From Photobacterium profundum SS9 (GTDB taxonomy: Bacteria > Pseudomonadota > Gammaproteobacteria > Enterobacterales > Vibrionaceae): a stretch of DNA of 64,000 nucleotides. The position numbers were made by a program, and so were the translations under genes. This document shows positions 1-8,977 of the stretch, one piece after another; position 1 is the first letter of the stretch, and the number at the start of each line of letters is the position of its first letter. The stretch spans positions 2,101,595 through 2,165,594 of the forward strand of contig NC_006371.1 of the NCBI RefSeq assembly GCF_000196255.1, read 5' to 3'. Below the pieces are notes generated by a model. It was not told the origin of the DNA, did no database searches, and saw nothing but the letters and a program-made list of their open reading frames with translations.

Positions 1-312
1 GGTATTAAAGGAGACAAAAAAACGCGTTCCTCCCATATTTCGTAATTGGTCTAAAACAATATGACGATATTCTAATGGCAAGGATTGAAAGAAATTAACC
101 GTAGAGGCAAACATGTTAGCCATACTGGCCGAGGTAGATTCTAACCCTTCAAGATCACGTTGTTTTGATTGACCATACCAAATCATGGTCGCAATCATTT
201 GAGCAAGAAAGACAGCCAGAAGTGTAAACCACAACGTGCGAGCCAATAAAGACTTCGGCCAAAGAGATTTCAATGTCATTTGAATAGTCGCCTTTTGCAA
301 TAAACCACTCAT
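1..312 (-). CDS. sensor histidine kinase, N-terminal part (cut by window edge)
   Basis: Reading the minus strand from an ATG at 312 gives 104 open codons that run off the window. The first ~20 residues are basic and polar, then comes a hydrophobic segment (roughly residues 22-46) of the kind that anchors an EnvZ-type kinase, followed by a periplasmic stretch. A second in-frame ATG lies at 279. It lies 112 bp downstream of the OmpR-type regulator on the same strand, so it is inferred to be its partner kinase. No catalytic motifs are inside the window, so the assignment rests on topology and neighbourhood. Confidence 0.6.
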   Translation of the reverse strand, partial: MSGLLQKATIQMTLKSLWPKSLLARTLWFTLLAVFLAQMIATMIWYGQSKQRDLEGLESTSASMANMFASTVNFFQSLPLEYRHIVLDQLRNMGGTRFFVSFNT

Positions 313-424
313 ATCTGAAATACCAAAAGTATCAAAACACGTCTGGATTGTTTATCGAAAAAAAGAAGATGGGAGCCAACCTAAGCGTGATTATCTTTCG
401 GCTGGCATTATAGAAAAATGAAGT

Positions 425-1150
425 CTAGCTTTCGTATTTCACTTCAGGGATGAAGATATAGCCATTACCACGGCTTGTTTTGATAATACGCTGCGTTTTG
501 CCTTTATCGCCTAAACGTTGACGTAAGCGGCTTAATTGCACATCAATACCACGCTCTGATGGTAAGGCTTCTCGACCACGCGTGGCACAAGAAATCGTAT
601 CGCGATCTAAAATTTCATTAGGGCGCGACAAAAACAACATTAACAACGAAAAATCACTGCCAGTTAACTCGTAGTCTTTGCCCTTTTCTAAATCATATAA
701 ACGATGAGAAGCCGTCTCTAAACGCCAATGAGAGAACAAAATAGACTTGGGTGTTTCAGGCATTTTCTGCGTGACGGTTGGTTTAACACGACGCAATAAT
801 GCTTTAATACGTGCCATTAACTGCCTAGGACTAAAAGGTTTCGCAATATAATCATCTGCACCGAGCTCTAACCCAATGATCTGATCCATTTCATCCGACA
901 CGGCTGTCAGCATAATAATTGGCACATCCGACGTTTTACGAATGTATTGGCACAAAGTGAACCCATCGTCACCCGGCATCATCACATCCATTAAAATTAA
1001 GTCAGGGTATCCACCCGCTAAACGGCGCTTCATTTCTTCACCTTCAGCAGCGGTGGTGACAGTAAAACCAGACTTGGTCAAATACTCGTCTAAGAGCTCG
1101 CGAATCTCCTGATCGTCATCAACGACGAGCACCTTTTTGTTCGCAATCAT
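425..1150 (-). CDS. OmpR/PhoB-family response regulator
   Basis: This is a 241-residue two-domain regulator. The receiver has the acidic cluster D11-D13, the phosphoacceptor D55 (LMDVMMP) and the conserved K104 (AKPF). The C-terminal ~100 residues form a winged-helix DNA-binding domain ending in the RGxGY wing (RGNGYIF). The length is normal for the family. It is followed 112 bp downstream by a partial sensor kinase on the same strand and is presumably phosphorylated by it. The target genes and specific family name (OmpR, VxrB or other) cannot be decided from the sequence alone. Confidence 0.9.
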   Translation of the reverse strand: MIANKKVLVVDDDQEIRELLDEYLTKSGFTVTTAAEGEEMKRRLAGGYPDLILMDVMMPGDDGFTLCQYIRKTSDVPIIMLTAVSDEMDQIIGLELGADDYIAKPFSPRQLMARIKALLRRVKPTVTQKMPETPKSILFSHWRLETASHRLYDLEKGKDYELTGSDFSLLMLFLSRPNEILDRDTISCATRGREALPSERGIDVQLSRLRQRLGDKGKTQRIIKTSRGNGYIFIPEVKYES

Positions 1151-1821
1151 TATGGAATTCCTTCTAACCTAGCAACATTACACGGTTCATTAACACAGAA
1201 TTGATAGTGTTAATCAATGTTAAAGGGAAATCACTGCAAACTAATAGAAACTTTGACTTAGACAGTGTTTTTTTAAAGCAAATAATCGTTCAAACGAATT
1301 TTCGCAGTTTTTACAACCAAAATGACAGTCATGTAACTGACAAGATAAACAACAGCATGCATAGTCTATTGTTAACTATTAAAGTCGGATAAAAATGCAA
1401 ATCATCCACGGTCATACCGAAAGAATTCATCTTGGTTCTTATCAACGATTGAACCCGCTTGAACTCTATTTTTACAATAATTACATTTTAGAACAAAGAA
1501 GCGATCAAAGAGAGTACTGCTCATTTTGATAAAAAATCGAACCAATTATAGGGTTCACCTGTCTAACCAAAGTATTCAGACAAAAGAACGTGATAACTAA
1601 ATCTTTTGTTAATCAGTAAGTTAAATGCAAAGTGAACGGCATACATTGATAATTCGTGCACGTTATCAATGTGTTAGACGAGAATGATTTACCCTGATTA
1701 CTGTGGCTAATTTAGCAGCAATCTCGATCAACTAGTCATTTTTGATTGTTTGTGTTCGTAAATGACATTCATTTTGCTATAACTTAATTACAGGCTAACA
1801 AGTAAAGAGAGAAATGACTTT
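1151..1821. other. gene-free interval, AT-rich
   Basis: About 670 bases lie between two divergently transcribed genes. One short open frame (1201-1392, plus strand) has no recognisable protein, no ribosome site and biased low-complexity composition, so I do not call it a gene. The only structured element seen is the inverted repeat at 1644-1671. Promoters for both flanking genes must lie here. Confidence 0.5.
1644..1671. promoter_or_regulatory. operator-like inverted repeat upstream of the hibernation factor
   Basis: Two perfect 9-base arms (CATTGATAA and TTATCAATG) surround a 10-base spacer, about 150 bases before the hibernation-factor start. The arm-to-arm distance of about two helical turns would suit a dimeric repressor or activator. 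No family is recognised, and a chance origin in AT-rich DNA is possible. Confidence 0.3.
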
Positions 1822-2178
1822 ATGAAAATAAACATTCAAAATCACCATGTATCATTAGGTGATGAGACAAGAACAGACATTGAAAGTAAATTCAGCAAAA
1901 TCGTCTCTCATTTCCCAGATCTAGTAAGCTCAGACATTATTATCACGAAAGAACATAATCAACACCGCGTAGAAGTTTTTACTAATTATGGGGGTGTACG
2001 AGTTTCAGCAAAAGCAACAGAAAGCGTAATGTACCCAGCAATTGCTGCAGCATTGAAAAAGCTAGAAACAGGCTTACATAACCGAAAAGGTCAATTAAAA
2101 GCAGACCTACACGCAAAGCCAACTAGCACAAAACCTGAAATTGCATCAGACATCATCCAAGAGATGAAACTAGTTTAA
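1822..2178 (+). CDS. HPF/RaiA-family ribosome hibernation factor
   Basis: This 118-residue protein fits the short HPF/YfiA (RaiA) fold. It has an N-terminal beta strand (KINIQNHHVSLGD), a helix, and the typical pattern with alternating basic residues in the second half (NRKGQLKADLHA). Family members bind the decoding centre of the 30S subunit and silence ribosomes in stationary phase or cold. The length suits the short form without a dimerising tail. It stands alone behind a long 5' region carrying an inverted repeat. The choice between HPF and RaiA cannot be made by eye. Confidence 0.85.
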   Translation: MKINIQNHHVSLGDETRTDIESKFSKIVSHFPDLVSSDIIITKEHNQHRVEVFTNYGGVRVSAKATESVMYPAIAAALKKLETGLHNRKGQLKADLHAKPTSTKPEIASDIIQEMKLV

Positions 2179-2313
2179 TCGCTAATAGACAGATTAATAA
2201 ATGGCTGTAAGTTCGATCTCACACGAGGTTGAACTTACATAAAGTAGAACGACATACAGCGCCCCCCTTCTCGACACTCGCATCGCATCGCAAATGATAC
2301 TTACGCCTCATCT

Positions 2314-2763
2314 TTATAACGGTAATGGTGTTCCCGATTTAACCGGTCTAATCGCTAAATTTGTATTAATGTCTTTTACCATACTTAACGTTTGTAGCTT
2401 ACGCATAAACGATTCGTAATGGGTCAAATCTTTACTCACCACTTCCAACAAATAGTCGTATGACCCCGAAATCACATGACAACTGATCACTTCTGACATG
2501 CAATTCACCGCATTTTCAAATTCACTAATGGCTTGGTCGCGGTGGTTACTTAGGCTTACATTGACAAAAAATGTCATCATCAAACCCAGTTTTTTCCGAT
2601 CCAGCTTTACTTGGTAACCCGAAATAATCCCGTCTGATTCCAGCTTTTTAATTCGACGTGCACAAGGAGAAGTTGATAGCCCGACACTCTCGGCAATATC
2701 AGCCGTTGTTTTAAGAACATCGCTTTGAAGCTCAGTTAATATTTGCTTATCTTTCTTATCCAC
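2314..2763 (-). CDS. Lrp/AsnC-family transcriptional regulator
   Basis: A 149-residue regulator with an N-terminal helix-turn-helix (residues ~5-55, with SVGLSTSPCARRIKKLE as the recognition region) and a C-terminal RAM/AsnC ligand-binding domain including GSYDYLLEV. The start is GTG at 2763, preceded by a GAAAGGGATG Shine-Dalgarno region. It is divergent from a DMT-family exporter with 177 bases between the start codons. That is the common arrangement of Lrp-type regulators controlling amino-acid or metabolite exporters, so control of the neighbour is a reasonable inference. Confidence 0.9.
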   Translation of the reverse strand: MDKKDKQILTELQSDVLKTTADIAESVGLSTSPCARRIKKLESDGIISGYQVKLDRKKLGLMMTFFVNVSLSNHRDQAISEFENAVNCMSEVISCHVISGSYDYLLEVVSKDLTHYESFMRKLQTLSMVKDINTNLAIRPVKSGTPLPL

Positions 2764-2940
2764 CCGCTCATCCCTTTCTAGTTTTGATAAAAATAGCTAA
2801 TTTGTCATGCCATATTAGAAAATATCACCAATATTAATAAACAATCAACACTACTTTGCCAACATTACCCTGCCGTTGTTACCGATAATAAAGTACTGCA
2901 CACGCTGTGCTATCAACTATAGATAAAATAATGGTGAGAC

Positions 2941-3858
2941 ATGGAAATCCAAAATAGAAAAGAGTTCAGCTTTGGCTTAATGGCGATGGGAGTGACATTG
3001 CTAATTTGGGCGAGTTTTTTCATCTCACTACGCGCATCGAGCCAATCAGCACTCACTATTGGGGATATAGCACTGTTACGCTTCTTACCTGCCGCACTAG
3101 TTTTTGGCTGGCTTGCTTTACCTAAAGCGAAAAAAATCAAACAAACCCCGAAACGCTACCTGCTTGCTATCGCATTGGGTGCTGGCCTACCCTTCTTATT
3201 ATTAGCGGCTAATGGACTACGCCTTGCACCCGTTGCAGATGGCGCATCTTTAATCCCGGGAATCTTGCCATTGTTCGTAACGTCTATTGCGGCTATTTGC
3301 TATCGGGAACGTATTTCTTCAATGCGAAAAGCCGGCATTATGCTGATATTTTTTGGCATCTGTCTATTTCTAGCAACCTCACTATTGAGTGGAAGCAGTC
3401 AAATCGCCACGGGGCATGCCTTACTTTTAATGGCGAGCTTCAGTTGGGCGTGGTTTACAATTGCGATGCGAGTATCGGGTTTGACCCCTATAGAAGGTGG
3501 AGCGGTATTATCACTCTCGGCATGTACCTGCTTACCTGTATTGTACTTATTAGGTTTGGTTGATTTTAACTTACTGAATGCACCTAGTAGTGAAATCGCT
3601 TTTCACTTTATTATCCAAGGCATTGCTGCCGGGCTTATTGCGAACTTCACTTTTGGCTATGCCATTTCACGTTTAGGCGCTGAAATGAGTGCCGCACTAG
3701 GATCATTTACCCCAGTATTAGCCGCTTTGATTGCTGTGCCTATGTTTGCAGAATCACTGAATATGAATACCGTTTTGGCGATGATGCTGATTGTTCTAGG
3801 GGCAATTTCAGCCAGTGAGATTATTACAACCAAGAAGGTCGCAATAAAAGTGGGTTAA
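2941..3858 (+). CDS. EamA/DMT-superfamily membrane transporter
   Basis: A 305-residue, very hydrophobic protein with about ten membrane segments arranged as two EamA repeats (roughly residues 13-145 and 155-292). This is the standard size for drug/metabolite exporters such as RhaT/YdcZ relatives. It is divergently transcribed from the Lrp-type regulator at 2314-2763, which suggests amino-acid-responsive export. The substrate cannot be assigned from the sequence. Confidence 0.88.
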   Translation: MEIQNRKEFSFGLMAMGVTLLIWASFFISLRASSQSALTIGDIALLRFLPAALVFGWLALPKAKKIKQTPKRYLLAIALGAGLPFLLLAANGLRLAPVADGASLIPGILPLFVTSIAAICYRERISSMRKAGIMLIFFGICLFLATSLLSGSSQIATGHALLLMASFSWAWFTIAMRVSGLTPIEGGAVLSLSACTCLPVLYLLGLVDFNLLNAPSSEIAFHFIIQGIAAGLIANFTFGYAISRLGAEMSAALGSFTPVLAALIAVPMFAESLNMNTVLAMMLIVLGAISASEIITTKKVAIKVG

Positions 3859-4004
3859 TGAATGCGACCTTTTACATAGAAAATCCCGACACACCATTTC
3901 AGCAAACTATCTTTCCAAACCCCATAACCTGTGGGGTTAAAGACACGCCCCATGTACAATAAAAACGTAACCTCTTCTATCCGATAACACTAAGGCTTTT
4001 TTCT

Positions 4005-5656
4005 GTGTACACCGAGCAATTTATGATGCTGCTAGCGGTATTTGAACGTGCAGCACTGATGCTAATGGCATTATTTTTCTTAACTCGCACCAACCTATTC
4101 CAACATATTGTTATCAAAACCCAACGACACCCAATTGAAACAGCGCTTATCTCTGCACTCTTCATTTTATTTGCTGTCTTTAGTACCTACACAGGTGTCA
4201 ATGTTGATGGCTCACTCATCAATGTTCGTATTATTGCGGTCTTGTCTGGTGGAATCATTTTTGGTCCTTGGGTGGGTATTCCTGCTGGCATTATTTCAGG
4301 CTTACACCGTTACCTTATCGACATGGACGGCCCCACCTCGGTAGCTTGTTTAATTTCCAGTACGATTGCGGGCCTATTGGCAACATGGATTCATTTTCGA
4401 TGCCACAAAAAATCGTACGCAAAATGGGGGATTCTTGCAGGTATGTTCTGTGAAATCTTAACCATGATTTTAATTGTGAGCTTGTCTGAAGATAAGCAGT
4501 TGGCTTATACCATTGTGGAACATATTAGCGTACCCATGATCGCAGGGGCGGTGTGCATTGGGCTTATTATCAAATTGGTTCAAGATTTAGATGAAGAGAA
4601 AGATTTAATCGCAGCCAAACAAGCAAAGCTTGCCCTCGATATCGCCAACAAAACCCTGCCTTATTTTCGAAATAATCATCGAGATTCGCTGACGAAAGTA
4701 TGCGGTATTATTCGTGAGGAAACCCAGGCAGATGCCGTCGCTATTACCGATGTTAAAGACGTATTAGCTTACGTCGGTATAGGGCAAGAAAACTACTTGG
4801 ATGCCTACCATAAAATCAGTTTGATGACCCAACAAGCAGTCAATACTGGCGAGCAAATCATTAGTAATAATCTTAATGTGCAAGGCTTTCATTCACTGTT
4901 AATTATTCCACTGTGGGAAAACGGTGCCGTTAGCGGTACGTTAAAAATATTCTACCACCAGCCACACCGCATTCGGCCGTCATTACGTGAAATGACCATA
5001 GGCTTATCGCAATTGATTTCCACTCAGATGGAAGTCTCGCGTCTTGAACAGTTGAAAGCCATGACCAGCAAAGCAGAGCTTTCTGCACTACAAAGCAAAA
5101 TTAATCCGCACTTTTTATTCAATGCATTGAATGCGATTTCAACGTTAGTGCGTATTCATCCCGATAAAGCTCGTCAATTGATTGCTAATTTAGCAGATTT
5201 TTTACGGTATAACCTCGAACGTAATAATGATTTGATCGATATCCAAGAAGAGTTACAACAAGTAAGGGATTATGTCGCTATTGAACAAGCCCGCTTTGGT
5301 GACAAGTTAGAAGTAACGTTCGATGTCGATGATGTGCATCTCGCGATTCCCTGTTTATGATTCAGCCGCTGGTAGAAAATGCGATTCAGCATGGTATTCA
5401 ACCCTCTCGTCAGCCCGGAAAAGTGAATATTGCAGTAAAACGTGACGGAGAACGATTCAAAATTACCATTCAAAACACAGGGATAGGAATTAGCCAACAT
5501 GCCATTGATAAGCTCTATAACGGCACGATGGAAAGCCACCATATTGGTTTAATGAATGTACATCAGCGGATCTCATTATTGTATGGCGAAGGTTTATACA
5601 TCAAACGTCTTGAACAAGGCACAGAAGTCGTATTTTACGTCAACGAATTGAAATAA
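4005..5656 (+). pseudogene. ypdA: pyruvate-sensing histidine kinase YpdA, split by a -1 frameshift
   Basis: The start is GTG at 4005; the following residues align with the start of E. coli YpdA as I recall it. Residues ~1-200 form the multi-spanning 5TMR-LYT sensor domain with NVRIIAVLSGGI and GPWVGI. A GAF-like region follows, then the kinase box NPHFLFN with the phosphoacceptor His369. The frame ends in TGA at 5358-5360 just after AIPCL. The ATPase domain (IQPLVENAIQHG, then IGLMNVHQRI) continues in the -1 frame from an ATG at 5357 to 5656. The missing base sits at TTTATGA. The two halves overlap as ATGA, so coupled translation into two polypeptides is possible, as are decay or a sequencing error. 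The partner regulator lies 10 bases downstream. Confidence 0.85.
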
Positions 5657-5666
5657 AGGTAACACC

Positions 5667-6389
5667 ATGTTGAAAGCCCTGATCGTAGAAGATGAATATT
5701 TAGCAAGGGAAGAGCTGACGTATTTAATTGAGCGCCATAGTAATATCCAGGTTATCGCTACCTTTGAGGATGGTTTAGAAGCCTTTAAGTATCTCCAAAC
5801 CCATAAGGTCGACATTGCTTTTTTAGACATTAATGTACCGTCGATCGATGGTATGTTGTTAGCCCGTAATATTCATCAGTTTTCTGAAAAGCCGCATATT
5901 GTATTTACGACAGCTTATAAAGAATTTGCAGTCGATGCTTTTGAACTTGAAGCCTTTGATTACATACTAAAACCACTGAATGAAAACCGCATTATCGGGT
6001 TATTAGCCAAACTAGAAGCGACCCACCAATGCCAAGTAACCTCCCCCGAAAAAATCAGGGCTAAAACCATTAACTTGGTTAAAGACAACCGTATTTTCGT
6101 TACCGCTGTCGATGATATCTATTATGCTGTCGCCAATGAAAAGGTGACTAATGTCTTTACCAAAGAAGGTGCTTTCATTGTCCCTTTCACCATGAGTGAA
6201 TTAATCAATCGCTTACCTGAAAACAGTTTTTTCCGCACCCACCGTTCTTACTGCGTGAACATAGAAAAAATTCAAGAAATCATTCCTTGGCTGAACTGTA
6301 CCTATCAGCTAAAAGTGCACGATATCGGTAGTGAAATACCAGTGAGTCGTAGCAATATAAAAGCATTTCGTGAATTAATGAAATTGTAA
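5667..6389 (+). CDS. ypdB: LytTR-family response regulator YpdB
   Basis: This 240-residue protein has a receiver domain with E8/D9, phosphoacceptor D54 (FLDINVPS) and K102, followed by a LytTR DNA-binding domain (residues ~135-240) containing FFRTHRSYCVN and ending in VSRS. The resemblance to E. coli YpdB runs over the whole length, including FELEAFDYILKP. YpdB is phosphorylated by YpdA in response to extracellular pyruvate and activates yhjX. Here yhjX is the next gene, unlike E. coli, and it carries a fitting tandem site. The ypdA stop lies 10 bases upstream, indicating an operon. Confidence 0.92.
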   Translation: MLKALIVEDEYLAREELTYLIERHSNIQVIATFEDGLEAFKYLQTHKVDIAFLDINVPSIDGMLLARNIHQFSEKPHIVFTTAYKEFAVDAFELEAFDYILKPLNENRIIGLLAKLEATHQCQVTSPEKIRAKTINLVKDNRIFVTAVDDIYYAVANEKVTNVFTKEGAFIVPFTMSELINRLPENSFFRTHRSYCVNIEKIQEIIPWLNCTYQLKVHDIGSEIPVSRSNIKAFRELMKL

Positions 6390-6404
6390 TTCATGCCGCT
6401 ATAT

Positions 6405-6435
6405 TGCACTTCATTCCGCACTTATTGCATTTCAT
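6405..6435 (+). promoter_or_regulatory. tandem YpdB-like binding site before yhjX
   Basis: Two direct repeats, TGCACTTCAT (6405-6414) and TGCATTTCAT (6426-6435), are separated by exactly 11 bases. The YpdB site described at E. coli yhjX, as I recall it, is GGCATTTCAT-N11-GGCATTTCAT, so both half sites and the spacing agree. It lies between ypdB and yhjX, about 113 bases before the yhjX start codon, in the expected position for activation. Binding itself is inferred. Confidence 0.75.
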
Positions 6436-6547
6436 TTTTTATTCTTTTCGCCCTATTGTTATCTCCAACGTACACCGTATTTTAGTGGCTTAACAAGGTG
6501 ACAAACACGTCACCTTAACGCTTTTAAATTCGTTGGAGATTAACGTT

Positions 6548-7762
6548 ATGGCGACTCAGATATCAAACCGAGATCGACTCTTTACGTTGCTTGGCACTAT
6601 CATCACCCAATTTGCTTTAGGGTCGGTGTATACGTGGAGTCTATTTAACTCACAGCTGGCAGACAAGCTATCAGAGCCTGTTAGCCGTGTGGCTTTTTCT
6701 TTTGGTATTTTAAGTTTAGCGTTAGCCGTTGCATCATCGCTATCTGGTAAATTACAAGAACGCTTTGGTGTACGTAAAGTCACTATTTGTTCTGGCCTAT
6801 TATTGGGTGCAAGCTTATTGCTGACAGCCCATGCATCTAACCTGATTTTACTGTATGTCTTCGCGGGTTTGTTAGTGGGCTTTGCCGACGGTACAGGCTA
6901 CCTCATGACACTATCGAACTGTGTGAAGCTCTTTCCCGAGCGTAAAGGTTTAGTCTCTGCTTGTGCCATTGGTGCTTACGGTTTAGGTAGCCTTGGGTTT
7001 AAATACATCAATATGTATTTCCTAACGAATACCGGATTAGAAAATACTTTTAACACTTGGGGGGTGATTGCCATGGTAATGGTCATCCTTGGTGGTCTAA
7101 TGATGAAAGATGCCCCTAAACAAGAACAGCAAAATACAGCAGAAACACCCGTTCGTGATTATACCCTGGCAGAGGCCATGAAGTGCTCACAGTTCTGGAT
7201 GCTAGCATTGGTATTTCTAACCGTGTGTATGAGTGGTTTGTACGTTATTGGTGTCGCAAAAGATATCGGTGAAAGCTATGTGCATCTTCCTATGGCAATC
7301 GCAGCAACCTCGGTCGCTATCATTGCTGTAGCGAACCTAAGTGGTCGTTTAGTGCTTGGCGTGCTTTCAGATAGCATTAGCCGTATTAAAGTCATCGCTA
7401 TTGCACTCTTCATTTGCTTAATCGGCGTGTGTGCGCTACTTTTTGCTCACCAAAGTACGGTTAGTTTCTATTTTGCAGTCGCATGTATTGCGTTTAGTTT
7501 TGGCGGAACAATTACAGTGTTCCCATCATTGATTAGTGATTTCTTCGGCTTAAACAACCTGACGAAAAACTATGGCTTAATTTACCTTGGCTTCGGCATC
7601 GGCAGTATTGTTGGTTCTATCGTCGCATCGCTCTTCGGTGGATTCGCCGCAACCTTCTACCTTATGTTAGGGCTATTGGTGATCTCGTTCGTCATTGCCC
7701 TCACCATTAAGCTTCCTGGTTCACCGCAAGATAATCTTCCTGCCCAGCCAATTATGGCTTAG
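6548..7762 (+). CDS. yhjX: MFS transporter YhjX (OFA family), YpdAB target
   Basis: This is a 404-residue, 12-segment major facilitator protein of the oxalate/formate antiporter-like (OFA) group. Its N-terminus (GTIITQFALGSVYTWSLFN) and C-terminal half (GGTITVFPSLISDFFGLNN) follow E. coli YhjX closely. I chose ATG 6548 because a GGAG ribosome site lies at 6535-6538; an upstream TTG at 6533 overlaps that site. In E. coli YhjX is induced by pyruvate through YpdAB. Here the gene directly follows that system, making a self-contained sensing and transport module. Confidence 0.92.
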   Translation: MATQISNRDRLFTLLGTIITQFALGSVYTWSLFNSQLADKLSEPVSRVAFSFGILSLALAVASSLSGKLQERFGVRKVTICSGLLLGASLLLTAHASNLILLYVFAGLLVGFADGTGYLMTLSNCVKLFPERKGLVSACAIGAYGLGSLGFKYINMYFLTNTGLENTFNTWGVIAMVMVILGGLMMKDAPKQEQQNTAETPVRDYTLAEAMKCSQFWMLALVFLTVCMSGLYVIGVAKDIGESYVHLPMAIAATSVAIIAVANLSGRLVLGVLSDSISRIKVIAIALFICLIGVCALLFAHQSTVSFYFAVACIAFSFGGTITVFPSLISDFFGLNNLTKNYGLIYLGFGIGSIVGSIVASLFGGFAATFYLMLGLLVISFVIALTIKLPGSPQDNLPAQPIMA

Positions 7763-7782
7763 CCATTCGTCGCAACAAATAA

Positions 7783-7813
7783 AAAGAGAGGGCTTATTTA
7801 CCCTCTCTTTTTT
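7783..7813 (+). terminator. intrinsic terminator after yhjX
   Basis: A ten-base stem (AAAGAGAGGG with CCCTCTCTTT) closes an 8-base loop and is followed by further T residues. It lies 20 bases after the yhjX stop and just before the convergent agmatine deiminase gene. The A-tract on the other side lets it work in both directions. Confidence 0.85.
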
Positions 7814-7851
7814 ATCTTATCTATTTTCTCGGTTACGTATAACCAGCGGCA

Positions 7852-8944
7852 TTAAACCTTTGGAATTTGCTGGGTAATACAGTGAATATTTCCACCTCCC
7901 AATAATATTTCACGCGCATTCACACCCGTTACTTCGTAGTTTGGATATAACTTAGCTAACAGCATCGCGACGTCTTTATCGTGTTTCTCATCCAGCAACG
8001 GATAAATAATATGCTCATTGGAAATCAGATAATTGGCATAAGATCCTGCTAAACGCTCGCCCGGTACTCGCTCCATCCCTTCTGATACATCGACACCGTT
8101 CGCTTCATCTTCTGAAATATACAGTGGACCCGGCATCGGCAGTTTATGGATTTTAATCTGGCGACCTTTGGCATCAGTTTCGGTTAATAATACGTCCATC
8201 GCTTTGCGTGAAATAAGGTACTGAGGATCCGTTTCATCATCACACCATGTCAGTGCAATTTCACCAGGGCGTACAACGTGAATCAAGTTATCAACGTGAC
8301 CATTGGTTTCATCGTTATACAAGCCTTGAGGGATCCATATTACCTTCTCAATAGAGAGAGTTACTTTCAATACATCTTCAATCTCTTCACGAGTTAAATC
8401 GGGATTACGGCTTGGGTGAAGCAGACATTCTTCGGTGGTGTATAGCGTTCCTTCTCCATCCACATGGATAGAGCCGCCTTCCAATACGATAGGGGCACGA
8501 TAACTATCATCACCTAATGTTTCACACACTTTACGTGCGACAGCATCGTCTTTATCCCATGGGGAATATAGCCCATCAACCAATCTGCCCCAAAGCATTA
8601 AAGTGCCAATCAACACCGCGTCGCTTACCGTGATCATTCACCACATAAGAAGGGCCAATATCACGCATCCAAGAATCATCGGTACTCATTTCTAATACCT
8701 GAATATAGCTTGGTAATACTACGCGGGCATTTTCAAACTGCTCAGCACTTACCACCATAGTGACCGGTGTTGTTTTCGCAATGGCTTTGGCGACTTCTAC
8801 AAATGTCGCTTGCGCGGGTTTTGCACCATAACGCCAATTATCGGTACGCTCTGGCCATGCCATCCATATAGCAGATTGAGGCTCGTGCTCTGCTGGCATT
8901 CTAAATCCATCTTGCTTTGGGCTTGTGCTTAATTGTTTAGTCAT
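7852..8944 (-). pseudogene. aguA: agmatine deiminase, one-base frameshift
   Basis: The enzyme hydrolyses agmatine to N-carbamoylputrescine and ammonia. The start is ATG at 8944 with AAGGTG just upstream. The first part contains [15 protein letters not shown] and DSWMRDIGP and runs to VDWHFNA. The frame then breaks near 8587-8596, where one base too many lies in GCTTTGGGGC, and the rest ([15 protein letters not shown] to the catalytic-Cys motif GGGNIHCIT) continues in the other frame to 7852. Total length and motifs are otherwise complete for the family. It forms a unit with the permease behind it and with the carbamoyltransferase/carbamate kinase genes. A sequencing error cannot be excluded. 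Confidence 0.88.
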
Positions 8945-8977
8945 GATATTCACCTTTATAATTTATATATACCATCG

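Noticed and set aside
1201..1392. 63-codon open frame before the hibernation-factor gene
   Set aside because: No ribosome site, no protein-like pattern, AT-driven composition; lies in a promoter region.
3918..3938. Hairpin AACCCCA/TGGGGTT between the DMT gene and ypdA
   Set aside because: Stem is good but no T run follows on either strand, so a terminator call is not supported.
5345..5360. Programmed -1 frameshifting in ypdA
   Set aside because: No slippery heptamer of the X XXY YYZ type precedes the stop; simple indel or coupling is more likely.
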